The notes under the pieces: generated by a model
Database searches by the model: none
The model's input: only the letters and a program-made list of their open reading frames with translations
Told to the model about the DNA's origin: nothing
Position numbers and translations under genes: made by a program
In this document: positions 54,148 to 64,000 of the stretch, piece after piece
How the letters are laid out: the number at the start of each line of letters is the position of its first letter
How positions within the stretch are numbered: the stretch's first letter is position 1
Source: Paulinella micropora
Taxonomy: Eukaryota; Cercozoa; Imbricatea; Euglyphida
Length of the DNA: 64,000 nucleotides
Assembly (NCBI GenBank): GCA_009731375.1
Contig: BJOX01000109.1
Coordinates: 867,438-931,437 of the forward strand
Direction: 5' to 3'

Positions 54148-54544
54148 GGGGTGCCTTATGTGTGCCTAGCCATACGCCTATAAGTCACATGCCGAAATAG
54201 CGACGGGAAGCACAATCCTGTTCCCTCAGGGTGCCCTTTCTCGCTTGTTGAGCCCGGAATAAAACCCACAGTGCTCTGTCGGTTTATACTAGACTGTCGA
54301 ACAGTCTCGAAACTCCATCTGCTTACTGGGTCCTCTGTAATGGAGGTGGGAGCTCGTTCTGCAAGGGGCGCTTATGGAACGAGCCCTGGCCCCACCTGGT
54401 ACTAGGGAGCTTTGGTATCGCCTGTATCAGTCCCTTCCGTGCAAACATCACGGCTTAGCTGGGCATCGGGTTAATAATTTACCCACAGACTTCCTTGGTT
54501 GACGAAATCAGAAGCTCCTTTTTTCTGACATTAGTCGATATCTC

Positions 54545-54545
<1 letters not shown>
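54148..54545 (+). mobile_element. SINE-like family A copy
   Basis: It runs from GGGGTGCCTTATGTGTGCC at the gap edge to GATATCTCAT(CTAT)n. Confidence 0.88.
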
Positions 54546-54578
<33 letters not shown>

Positions 54579-54638
54579 GTATCCATCTATCCATTTATCC
54601 ATCTATCTATCTATCCGTCTATCTATCTACCTATCTAG

Positions 54639-54692
54639 GCGATTGTGTGTGCGTCAACAAGACAGCCTGCACAGAGCTGACCCAGGGACACG
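54639..54692 (+). CDS. TEM7-like gene, Cys-rich exon before module 2 (54 nt)
   Basis: The acceptor is ATCTAG and the donor ACG|GTCTAC. It encodes GDCVCVNKTACTELTQGHG in phase 1, with three Cys. It joins in frame to 55257. Confidence 0.75.
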
Positions 54693-55245
54693 GTCTACTG
54701 CCCCACTACTGCCTTTATTTCCCGTCTGCTTCCTTTATTTCCCATCTACTGCCTCGCTACTGCCTTTATTTCCCGCCTGCGGCCTCACTACTGCCTTTAT
54801 ATCCCTCTACTGCCTCACTTGATTCCCATCTACTGCCTCACGACTGCTTTTATTTCCCATCTACTGCCTCACTACTGCCTTTATCCCATCTACTGCCTCA
54901 CTACTGCATTTATTTCTCTTCTACTGCCTCACTGCTGCCTTTATTTCCCATCTACTGCCCACTACTGCTTTTATTTACCATCTACTGCCTCACTACTGCC
55001 TTCATTTCCCATCAACTGCCTCACTACTGCCTTTATTTCTTTTCTACTGCCTCACTACTGCCTTTATTTCCATCTACTGCCTCGCAACTGCCTTTATATT
55101 TCCTTGTACTGCCTCACTACTGCCTTTATTTCCTCTCTACGGCCTCACTACTGCCTTTATTTCCCGTCTACTACCCGCCGCTGCCTTTATTTCCCCATCT
55201 ACTGCCTCACTACTGCCTTTATTTCCCCATCCACTGCCTTGTTTC
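54693..55245. repeat. 31-bp-type minisatellite in an intron
   Basis: Imperfect units of CTACTGCCTCACTACTGCC plus TTTATTTCCCAT repeat about 18 times. Its long ORFs (Tyr/Cys/Leu/Pro-rich) are repeat translations. Confidence 0.9.
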
Positions 55246-55256
55246 GACCGAATCAG

Positions 55257-55389
55257 GGCAAGTGATCCAGCTGGAGCATCCCGCGACCACTACCCGCTAC
55301 TTGGTCTCCCTAGCCGTGTCCCCAGCATCTCGTCCTGAGCCCCTCGCTGTGCCCCCCCCGCCTCCCAGCACAGCCTCTCTCAAACCTAG
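55257..55389 (+). CDS. TEM7-like gene, exon before module 2 (133 nt)
   Basis: The acceptor is GAATCAG and the donor TAG|GTAAGT, the best donor in the gene. It encodes GQVIQLEHPATTTRYLVSLA, then VSPASRPEPLAV and a Pro-rich stretch. Phase 1 in, phase 2 out. Confidence 0.82.
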
Positions 55390-55494
55390 GTAAGTAGGTA
55401 GGTAGAGAGGTAGGTAGGTAGGTAGGTAGAGAGGTAGGTAGGTAGATAGTTTGGTAGTATAGATAGATAGATTGTGGGTAGATAGGTTGGTAGT

Positions 55495-55584
<90 letters not shown>

Positions 55585-55660
55585 GAGATAGATAGAATAG
55601 ATAGATAGAATAGATAGAATAGATAGATAGAATAGATAAATAGATAGATAGAAGCAGAAG
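55390..55660. repeat. (GGTA)n/(GATA)n array
   Basis: It starts directly after the donor, whose GTAAGTAGGTAGG blends into the repeat. Confidence 0.95.
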
Positions 55661-55678
55661 AGATGCACTTATTTCTAG

Positions 55679-55836
55679 GGGGACTGCTACCAAGGATGCG
55701 TGCGGGGGGGAATTCAGCCAAGGAGAATGGCTGCGCGCTAACTTGACTGCGGCAGCGCCTGTGATGGAGCTGCACCTGCCTTTCGTGTTTCCTTTCTTCC
55801 AGCGAAGCTTCGTGCGAGTGTTCGTCACGGCGCAAG
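55679..55836 (+). CDS. TEM7-like gene, module 2 exon (158 nt)
   Basis: The acceptor is TTTCTAG and the donor AAG|GTTGTG. It encodes GTATKDACGGEFSQGEWLRA, then VMELHLPFVFPFFQRSF and VRVFVTAQ. The LPFxFPFF...V.V.T.G pattern is the hallmark start of a TEM7-like domain and parallels module 1. Phase 2 in, phase 1 out. Confidence 0.83.
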
Positions 55837-56390
55837 GTTGTGGCTGAGGGGGAGGGAAAGGGAAGGGGAGGGAGGGAGAGAGGGAGAGAGAGGGGGGGGG
55901 GGGGGGGGGGGGGGGNNNNNNNNNNCGATACAGTGTTTGGTTGTACTTGATCTTGTTCCAAGCCTAACGAAATGCACCAATCAACTCCACACACACAAAG
56001 CTGGACGAGTTAGACATAGTAGTAGTAGTAGTAGTAGTTTAATAGGGAAGCAGTTCGCTTGACAGAAACTATATCCCTATAGACAAACCACAAGCAGGAC
56101 TACTGGAATGACTCACCAACTACAGAAAACTAAGTCAGAAAGAAAAATCAAAACCCTAAGAGTCCGAAGGAAAGCTAAAATGCTAACAAAGAAAAAGACA
56201 TGTTCTAACCAACCCAAAATCCCGGGTTTCTGGTGCCACTTGCTGGGTTTGGTTGCGGCCTGGAAAGCCCGGCCTGCGGTGGCACTTGCACACCCGAAGC
56301 CCGGCCTGCGGTGGCACTTGCACACCCGAGACCCGAGCTTCGCGGTGGGTGGTGCAGAATCAGCCATATCCATGAATTATGACCAGCTGA
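55837..56390. repeat. G-rich tract, gap and palindromic element
   Basis: A G-run with 10 N (55916-55925) is followed by unique DNA. A segment at 56196-56365 resembles the palindromic element at 30113-30236 (ATCCCGGGTTTCTGG, GGCCTGCGGTGGCACTTGC twice). No exon is recognised. Confidence 0.65.
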
Positions 56391-56404
56391 TCCGTTTGGT
56401 CAAT

Positions 56405-56411
56405 TTTATTA

Positions 56412-56499
<88 letters not shown>

Positions 56500-56727
56500 C
56501 ATTGTTCGATTCCCGTCGGTGCCACCAGTATTTTCATTGAACATACCGATCCGTCTGGACCAGTATTTTCATTGAACATACCGGCCCGTCTGGAAGTGTT
56601 GGAACTGCCCTTGCGGGGGTGTCATTAGAGCTTATCGTCAATTCTTCGTACTCCCCTCACGGGTGAGACGATGGAGGCGCATGTGCAGAAATGCATCAGC
56701 CATTGACAGAGAAGCACTATTATTATC

Positions 56728-56760
<33 letters not shown>

Positions 56761-56821
56761 TATTTATTATTATTATTATGATTATTATTATGATTATTAT
56801 TATATTATTATTATTATTATG

Positions 56822-56878
<57 letters not shown>

Positions 56879-56922
56879 TGAAAGTGTTTGATTTGATTGT
56901 CATTCTTTGCCAACAGGCGCGT

Positions 56923-56975
<53 letters not shown>

Positions 56976-57060
56976 TTCTCTCTCTCTCTTTCTCTCTTTC
57001 TCTCTCTCTCTCTCTTTCTCTCTTTCTCTCTCTCTCTCATCCTTTGTCAAAAGGTGCCAT
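56405..57060. repeat. (TTA)n and (CT)n arrays with truncated exon copies
   Basis: TTA repeats (56405-56500, 56718-56878) and CT repeats (56925-57040). Islands after CCAACAG (56917) and AAAAG (57052) resemble the beginning of the exon at 57140. Confidence 0.85.
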
Positions 57061-57139
57061 CCATCTAATTTCCCTGCATCCCCTCCCTCCCTCNNNNNNN
57101 NNNNNNNNACACATACACACATTCATTGTTTGTTTACAG

Positions 57140-57224
57140 GCGCGATACATCTAACTTCGCCACACCTTGCTTGCATCTCCGGCGGACCATCCAAGTTCTA
57201 CCCATCACTCTTCAACCACACCAG
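57140..57224 (+). CDS. TEM7-like gene, module 2 exon (85 nt)
   Basis: The acceptor is TTTACAG and the donor CAG|GTTGAT. It encodes GAIHLTSPHLACISGGPSKF and then YPSLFNHT, in frame with both neighbours. Two truncated copies of its 5' edge precede it. Confidence 0.8.
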
Positions 57225-57590
57225 GTTGATGACGAACGATGACGAACGATGACGCACGATGATGCACGATGATGAACGATGATGAACGATGATGAACGAT
57301 GGTGAATGATAATGAACGATGATGAACGATTATGAACGATGATGAACGATAATGAATGGTGGTGAATGATGATGAACGATGATGAACCATGATGAACCAT
57401 GATGAACCATGATGAACCATGATGAACCATGATGAACCATGATGAACGATGATGAACGATGATGAACCATGACCCCTGATGAAGGATTATGAACCATGAT
57501 GAACGATGATGAACGATGATGAACGATGGATGAACCATGATGAACCATGATGAACGATGATGAACCATGATAATTAATGATCATCTTCGC
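57225..57590. repeat. (GATGAACGAT)-type decamer/trimer array
   Basis: Imperfect GATGAACGATG / GATGAACCAT units. The His/Ser/Phe-rich ORFs on the minus strand are repeat translations. A C-rich tract with a gap (57663-57697) follows. Confidence 0.92.
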
Positions 57591-57712
57591 TACTCTGCCT
57601 CCTCCTCCTCCTCCTCCTCCCCCTCCCCCTCCTCCCCCCCCCTCTCCCCCCCCCCCTCCCCCNNNNNNNNNNNNNNNNNNNNNNNNNNNNNNNNNNNCTC
57701 TCCTCCCTGTAG

Positions 57713-57750
57713 CTTCAGTGGCGAGTCCTGGGGCTCAGACTCGCAACAAG
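57713..57750 (+). CDS. TEM7-like gene, module 2 exon (38 nt)
   Basis: The acceptor is CCTGTAG and the donor AAG|GTCTGT. It encodes [13 protein letters not shown] in frame. Phase 2 in, phase 1 out. Confidence 0.72.
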
Positions 57751-57767
57751 GTCTGTATGTATGATGT

Positions 57768-57793
57768 ATGCATCTTATCTGTCTATCTGTCTG

Positions 57794-57845
<52 letters not shown>

Positions 57846-57946
57846 AATATCTAAATATCTATCTATCTATCTATCTATCTATCCATCTATCTATCCATCT
57901 ATCTTTCTATCTATCCCTCTACCTACCTACCTATCTATCTACCTAC

Positions 57947-57984
<38 letters not shown>

Positions 57985-57989
57985 CCTTA
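57768..57989. repeat. (TCTA)n array
   Basis: TCTA repeats carry TCTG, TCCA and CTAC interruptions. Confidence 0.95.
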
Positions 57990-58377
57990 TATGTGCCTAG
58001 CCATACGCCTATAAGTCATATGCCGAAATAGCGACGGGAAGCACAATCCTGTTCCCTCAGGGTGCCCTTTCTCGCTTGTTGAGCCCGGAATAAAACCCAC
58101 AGTGCTCTGTCGGTTTATACTAGACTGTCGAACAGTCTCGAAACTCCATCTGCTTACTGGGCCCTCTGTAATGGAGGTGGGAGCTCGTTCTGCAAGGGGC
58201 GCTTTATGGAACGAGCCCTGGCCCCGCCTGGTACTAGGAAGCTTTGGTATTGCCTGTATCAGTCCCTTCCGTGCAAACATCACGGCTTAGCTGGGCATCG
58301 GGTTAATACTTTACCCACAGACTTCCTGGTTGACGAAATCAGAAGCTCCTTTTTTCTGACATTAGTCGATATTTCAT
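57990..58377 (+). mobile_element. SINE-like family A copy
   Basis: It runs from TATGTGCCTAGCCATACGCC to GATATTTCAT(CTAT)n. Confidence 0.88.
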
Positions 58378-58614
58378 CTATCTATCTATCTACCCATCAA
58401 CGGTGTCGTATCTATGTGTGTATTTAGACTGCCTAGCTTACCTCATCGTACCCCTCCTCCCTAACTTCTCCATCCCCAAAACATGCTCGTTACCTATGTT
58501 ATGCATACCCAACCCCAAAGCTTTTGAAATTGTCCGGAACTGGTGCCACTTTTGATCCGGCAAATGCGGTCGAAATCTGCAATAGTATATTATGCGTGTT
58601 ATGTACGTATACAG

Positions 58615-58703
58615 ATTGCCCTGACGACCTGATCGCACCCCTCCTGGCTAACTTCTCTATCCCCGAACTAACGTCTGACGAGTCCTACATCGCATATTAT
58701 GTG
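58615..58703 (+). CDS. TEM7-like gene, module 2 exon (89 nt)
   Basis: The acceptor is GTATACAG and the donor GTG|GTCTAT. It encodes [20 protein letters not shown] and then [18 protein letters not shown] is the most TEM7-like segment in the window. A truncated or diverged copy of the exon begins after TTTAG at 58426. Phase 1 in, phase 0 out. Confidence 0.82.
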
Positions 58704-58704
58704 G

Positions 58705-58757
<53 letters not shown>

Positions 58758-58835
58758 ATATCTATCTATCTACCTACCTACCTACCTACCTACCTGTCTA
58801 TCAATCTATCAATCAATCTATGTATCTATCTATTC

Positions 58836-58911
<76 letters not shown>

Positions 58912-58983
58912 GTCCTCGGATATGCAGCGCTGATAGACCAAACATATCTAACCATCTATCTATATATCTATCCACCTATCTAC

Positions 58984-59025
<42 letters not shown>

Positions 59026-59146
59026 GTCTATCTATCCATCCATCTATCTATCTATCCATCTATCCATCCATCCATCCATCCATCTATCTATCTATCTATC
59101 TATCTGTCTGTCTATCTATCTACCTACCTATCTATCTATCTATCTA

Positions 59147-59195
<49 letters not shown>

Positions 59196-59240
59196 AACAG
59201 GATCGTCGCATTCTGTCCATCCGCTATGAAAAGCTGCTCT

Positions 59241-59294
<54 letters not shown>

Positions 59295-59295
59295 A
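58704..59295. repeat. (TCTA)n arrays with truncated exon copies
   Basis: It contains an island GTCCTCGGATATGCAGCGCT (58912) and a truncated copy of the exon at 61838 (after AACAG, 59204-59241). Confidence 0.88.
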
Positions 59296-61115
59296 AGCAT
59301 AAGACCTCAACAGATGAAGTCATCGTGCACGAAGCTGCTTATGCTGACGACCTCAAACTACACTGCCGATCCCCGAAACACTGTCAATCGTCCATCAACA
59401 TGATTGACAAATTTCTGTCATGGTCCAGAACAATGGCCGCGAAACCGCCCAAATGCAAAAGCCTTGCTTTCAAATACTGGACTAAAGCCGACGACTATAA
59501 GGGTCTCAAACGATTATTGCCGATCTCGTTCCCACCCTTCGACCCCGCCCTTACTATTACTGGCAAACCGATTGACTTCATCGCTGACAAGCCTTTCAAA
59601 GACCTCGGATGGATTGTCTACCATGACCTCAGCGAAAACGAACAACGTGCAGCAATCCAAAAGAAGTTCATTCTTTCTATGCAAGCCATCGATAGCTGCT
59701 CGATCAATGGCTTTATGAAATTTTGGCTATACCAGCACTACGCTGTCCAGTCACTTGCCTGGCCATTTCTCATTTATGACCTCTGCTTATCTTTCGCCAA
59801 AACCCTTGAGAAAATTGCGACCCGCTTCCTCAAAAAATGGGCCAATATCTACAAAAGAGCTCTGGTCTCTTGCCTTTACCGCCCACGCTCGAAATTCGGT
59901 CTACAGCTCCAATCCATCGTCTCTTTTTACCAGCGACTTCAAATCAACCGTGCTCAAATGCTGAAGTACTGCCCAGATAAACACCTCTCGTCCATTTATG
60001 CGATGAACCTGACGAAACACGAAACATTTCGAACTATCTGGAAACCAGAGCCTGTGCTCGAAAAGCTTGAGGCACAAGTTGATTTTGAATTCAAACATCG
60101 AGGCCAATCCGATCATCTCGGACTTGGCCATGGTCGCTACCCAAAAGAACATTCCATCACAGACCGCAAAGACAGGGTTTTAGAATTAGCTGCTGAGACA
60201 ATACTTGAGACAACCACAGTGCATGACATGGACAAAGCCATGCAAGGGTGCTTCCTTCGTTTTGAAGACGCATGCCCCTTCGACCTCTCCTGGGCTCGCC
60301 TCATCGGAACCCGTAATCCCCGTTTAATCTCTTGGGTCATCAACGCAAGCACAAACTCGGTTATTACCCCCGACCTTAGACGTCTGTGGGGAATCATTCC
60401 CAACAACAAGTGTGCCCTCTGTTCTGGTCAAGCACATCTATGCCACATCCTCTCCGGTTGCCATGTTGCCCTCAAACAAGGCCGCTATACCTGGCGTCAT
60501 GACTCTGTGCTCTGCACTATTGAAGCTCCCCTTCAAAAACACATCGAGAGCCATAACAAACGCTCCCCTATAGACCAAAATGAATCAAAGTCTATGTTTG
60601 TGAAAGAGGGCGAGCAGAAGCCTAAGAGACAGTCATTTCATCGACCATCCCTGCTTGACACTGCAAACGATTGGCAACTCCAAACCCAATACACCGGTTC
60701 TGAGCAAGCCTTTCCTGTCCACATTTGTGTCACTGACCTCCGCCCCGATATCGTTGTCTGGTCACTGTCTACCAAGATATGTATTCTGATCGAGCTAACG
60801 TGCCCGGTCGAGGAAAACATCCTTGACGCACGAGCCTACAAGACCAACCGATACAACAAGCTCAAATCTCAAATCGAGGACAACGGATGGACCTGCCACC
60901 TTCGACCAATCGAATGCGGGGCTCGCGGCATGGTATCGTTCTCTGTTCATCGATGTTTCCGCGCCTTGGGTTTTTCCCATCCCCAATCCAAATCCCTTTG
61001 CTTCAAGCTATCCTCCTGCGTAGCTCGTTGCTCTTTTGCGGTAGCTCGTTGCTGTGCAGTCAAAAATTGGACTAATCTTCCTCTAGTCCGTATTGGTGAC
61101 TGCATTCCATCATAG
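59296..61115 (+). CDS. LINE ORF: reverse transcriptase C-terminal part, zinc knuckle and restriction-like endonuclease
   Basis: The preserved product has about 605 residues. It starts within the RT palm with [13 protein letters not shown] (catalytic YADD), followed by [13 protein letters not shown] and a thumb. A CCHC-type knuckle follows: [17 protein letters not shown] near 60410-60460. The C-terminal restriction-like endonuclease has [18 protein letters not shown] and YKTNRYNKL (60740-60860), the PD-(D/E)xK layout of R2-, NeSL- and CRE-type LINEs. These enzymes nick the target and prime cDNA synthesis. The frame is open without lesions, although upstream RT and N-terminal domains are missing. 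In-frame extension to the left is only TCTA repeat. Confidence 0.85.
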
Positions 61116-61430
61116 CCGTCCAGTGTTGCATAGCCCGGGCTAGGTCCCTGCGGGGGTTTAGGCCTCATACAATGTCATCATTGTAGCTTGCGCAAGCTTA
61201 CGGTGCTCAAAACACTTGGACTAACGGCTTCCTTTTCTTTCTCTTCTTCCTTATCCTCCCACTCTCCATTCCTAGATTGCCTTTTTCTTCAACGTCCTTC
61301 CTCCTCTTCTTTTTCCAGAACACAGTCTACCCGTGATTCCCATCCCGGACACATGCACAGTACACAAATTATTGTTTGATGTGAAACTGCGTTCCTTTGC
61401 AAGGACTACATTCCTTTGCGACATCTCATC
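59296..61430 (+). mobile_element. 5'-truncated LINE with restriction-like endonuclease
   Basis: The element begins abruptly after a TCTA array and ends with GACATCTCAT(CTAT)n. It holds an open reading frame to 61115 and a 3' UTR of about 310 bases, which is found twice more in the window (48161, 62906). Insertion in TCTA on both sides suggests target preference. Confidence 0.85.
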
Positions 61431-61503
61431 TATCTATCTATCTATCTGTCTATCTGTCTATCTATCTATCTATCTATCTATCTATCCATCTATCCATCTA
61501 TCC

Positions 61504-61550
<47 letters not shown>

Positions 61551-61595
61551 AACAGGATCGTCGCATTCTGTCCATCCGCTATGAAAAGCTGCTCT

Positions 61596-61633
<38 letters not shown>

Positions 61634-61638
61634 CATCT

Positions 61639-61670
<32 letters not shown>

Positions 61671-61726
61671 TCTATCTATCCATCTATCCATCTATCTATC
61701 TATCTATCTATCTATCCATCTATCCT

Positions 61727-61760
<34 letters not shown>

Positions 61761-61765
61761 CATCC

Positions 61766-61832
<67 letters not shown>

Positions 61833-61837
61833 AACAG
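61431..61837 (+). repeat. TCTA arrays with a truncated exon copy
   Basis: A copy of GATCGTCGCATTCTGTCC after AACAG starts at 61555 and breaks into TCTA at about 61594. Confidence 0.88.
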
Positions 61838-61888
61838 GATCGTCGCATTCTGTCCATCCGCTATGAAAAGCTGCACTTGACCTCAGAG
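61838..61888 (+). CDS. TEM7-like gene, module 2 exon (51 nt)
   Basis: The acceptor is ATCAACAG and the donor GAG|GTACGT. It encodes [17 protein letters not shown] in phase 0. It is the third and complete copy, with truncated ones at 59205 and 61555. Downstream variants lacking the 5' edge but with a donor lie at 62573-62611 and 63422-63461. Confidence 0.78.
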
Positions 61889-61937
61889 GTACGTTATGTT
61901 ATGTTAGATAGATAGATAGGTAGATAGATAGATAGAT

Positions 61938-62389
61938 ATGTTTAATCTATGGGCGTGGCTTAGCTTGAAAAGCCATGGCCTCCTATACTACCCCCGGACA
62001 AGAACTTTCAGCACCGGCCAAGCTGCACACCAACCACTGTCTCGCTGTGGTTGGTGTCTGTGCCCAGTTCAAGCCGAAAGGTAGCCGAGCCCTTTTGAAC
62101 TATACGGGACAACACTAGAACACTCCCCAGGAGCGTGTGCCCTAAGGAGATGATGCCATGAGCAAGTCGAGGTTTCAGGAGTTCACGCTCGTTGTGAGTT
62201 ACCTTCTACAACCCCGACTTCATCAACCCTTTGCATCACGCCCCGACTTCATCAGCCATGGTCAGGAGTTGGTTGCCTGTTTAGCCCTTGCGCTGCGCGC
62301 GATTAACGGCGGACACAAAATCGTCATTGTAGGAGATAGTTAGATCTGAACCCTAGGCTGAGTTGCCAGTGGCAGAGACCGTCTCCAGG

Positions 62390-62392
<3 letters not shown>
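61938..62392. mobile_element. SINE-like family C copy
   Basis: It is nearly identical to 41112-41560, between GATA arrays. Confidence 0.88.
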
Positions 62393-62474
<82 letters not shown>

Positions 62475-62498
62475 GTAGTAGGTAGGTAGGTAGGTAGG

Positions 62499-62573
<75 letters not shown>

Positions 62574-62749
62574 CTGTCCATTCTCTATGAGAATCTGTGC
62601 CTGATCCTCGAGGTATGTTTGTTATGTCATATATGCATGTCGTGGTATAGATTGATTGATTCATTGATTCATTGATTCATTGATTCATTGATTCATTGAT
62701 TCATTGATTGATTGATTCATTGATTGATTGATTCATTGATTGTTGATTC

Positions 62750-62807
<58 letters not shown>

Positions 62808-62858
62808 CGATCGATCGATCGATCGATAGATCGATAGAGATAGATAGATAGATAGATG

Positions 62859-62905
<47 letters not shown>
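62393..62905. repeat. (GATA)n, (GATT)n and (GATC)n arrays
   Basis: It contains a variant exon copy at 62573-62611 (CTGTCCATTCTCTATGAGAA, donor GAG|GTATGT). The rest is simple repeats. Confidence 0.92.
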
Positions 62906-63222
62906 GAGATGTCGCAAAGGAATGTAGTCCTTGCAAAGGAACGCAGTTTCACATCAAACAATAATTTGTGTACTGTGCATGTGTCCGGGATGGGAATCAC
63001 GGGTAGACTGTGTTCTGGAAAAAGAAGAGGAGGAAGGACGTTGAAGAAAAAGGCAATCTAGGAATGGAGAGTGGGAGGATAAGGAAGAAGAGAAAGAAAT
63101 GGAAGCCGTTAGTCCAAGTGTTTTGAGCACCGTAAGCTTGCGCAAGCTACAATGATGACATTGTATGAGGCCTAAACCCCCGCAGGGACCTAGCCCGGGC
63201 TATGCAACACTGGACGGCTATG
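62906..63222 (-). mobile_element. LINE 3' UTR copy (family B), inverted
   Basis: It is the reverse complement of about 61113-61425. The tail GACATCTCAT(CTAT)n is at its left end. The array changes from GATA on the left to CTAT on the right. Confidence 0.88.
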
Positions 63223-63257
<35 letters not shown>

Positions 63258-63327
63258 CATCTATCTATCTATCTATCTCTATCGATCTATCGATCGATCG
63301 ATCGATCGATCAATCAATCAATCAATG

Positions 63328-63422
<95 letters not shown>

Positions 63423-63922
63423 CTGTCCATTCGCAATGAGAATCTGCCCGACCCCCGAGGTATGTATGTTATGTTATGTATGCATGTCATGGTATGTATA
63501 TCTGTATATATAATATGCATACATACATGCATACATGCATGAATACACATATACATAAATACATGTATATGCATACATACATACATACATACATACATAC
63601 ATACATACGTACATACATACATACATACATACATACATACATACATACATACATACATACATACAAATATGCATGCATAGATACAGACATGCTTGCGATG
63701 TATGTAGACTGCAGTGTATGCCGACGAGACAAGAGACTCATACAGCTTGTAGCTGATGCATGTATACATTATGCATATATTTTATGCATGTACGTTATGT
63801 GTGTATGTAGACTGCAGTGTATGCCGACGAGACAAGAGACTCATACAGCTTGTAGCTGATGCATGTATACAAAAACATTATGCATGCAAACATTATGCAT
63901 GTCTGTTATGCATGTAATGTAG
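63223..63922 (+). repeat. TCTA/GATA/ACAT arrays with truncated exon copies
   Basis: Copies of the exon at 63923 begin after TGTAG at 63710 and 63812. Both carry an in-frame TAG (TTGTAG) not present in the last copy. Confidence 0.88.
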
Positions 63923-63982
63923 ACTGCAGTGTATGATGACGAGACAAGAGACTCAATACAGCTTTCAGCTGATGCATGTATG
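63923..63982 (+). CDS. TEM7-like gene, module 2 exon (60 nt)
   Basis: The acceptor is AATGTAG and the donor ATG|GTATGC. In phase 0 it encodes TAVYDDETRDSIQLSADACM. It is the only one of three copies without an internal stop. The gene continues beyond the window. Confidence 0.65.
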
Positions 63983-64000
63983 GTATGCATGTATGTTATG

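Noticed and set aside
54647-55393. 248-codon Tyr/Cys/Pro-rich ORF
   Set aside because: Most of it translates a minisatellite. Only the ends overlap real exons (54639-54692 and 55257-55389), which splice in different phases.

Overview
The window is eukaryotic DNA: GT-AG introns, two non-LTR retrotransposons, SINE-like repeats and very dense tetranucleotide microsatellites. A complete-length but partly decayed Polinton-like virus (PLV) is integrated in it. The host species cannot be named from the sequence; a protist, alga or marine invertebrate would fit.

Region 1 (1-710): simple repeats, an assembly gap and a 175-bp tandem duplication.

Region 2 (about 711-21790): the PLV, AT-rich, bounded by imperfect terminal inverted repeats (TIRs) of about 0.3 kb. 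It encodes a RING-finger protein, a family-B-polymerase-like/Pif1-type helicase fusion, a class 3 lipase, two GIY-YIG nucleases, a double jelly-roll major capsid protein, a penton-like minor capsid protein, an adenain/Ulp1-like maturation protease, a small basic protein, an FtsK/HerA-type packaging ATPase, a large fiber with a C-terminal peptidase S74 chaperone, small accessory proteins and an rve-type integrase. Six genes (polymerase, putative spike, major capsid, ATPase, fiber, integrase) carry stops or frameshifts; the others look intact. This is therefore a resident, partly broken provirus, unless some frameshifts are assembly errors. Many genes have a TATATA(GG)-type box just before the start codon. 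The two main capsid genes share a stem-loop that overlaps their stop codons.

Region 3 (21.8-30.5 kb): a 1.5-kb foldback element next to the PLV, GAA/TAA/TTC arrays, an APE-type LINE on the minus strand broken into several frames, and small palindromic elements.

Region 4 (about 29.6-64 kb, running off the window): one giant plus-strand host gene. Thirty or more tiny exons (30-160 nt) sit in introns made of TCTA, ACAT and related microsatellites. The exon phases join in frame over long runs. The product is a secreted or membrane protein with two modules resembling TEM7/PLXDC (plexin-domain-containing) extracellular domains, separated by Cys-rich DCxGxC / DxCxxCxGG segments. Many exons are surrounded by arrays of truncated copies: upstream copies keep the exon's 5' edge and downstream copies keep its 3' edge, and each truncated copy breaks off into microsatellite. 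The introns also hold a LINE with a restriction-like endonuclease and several SINE-like families, all ending in or flanked by (TCTA)n, which suggests that retrotransposition and TCTA arrays are coupled in this genome.
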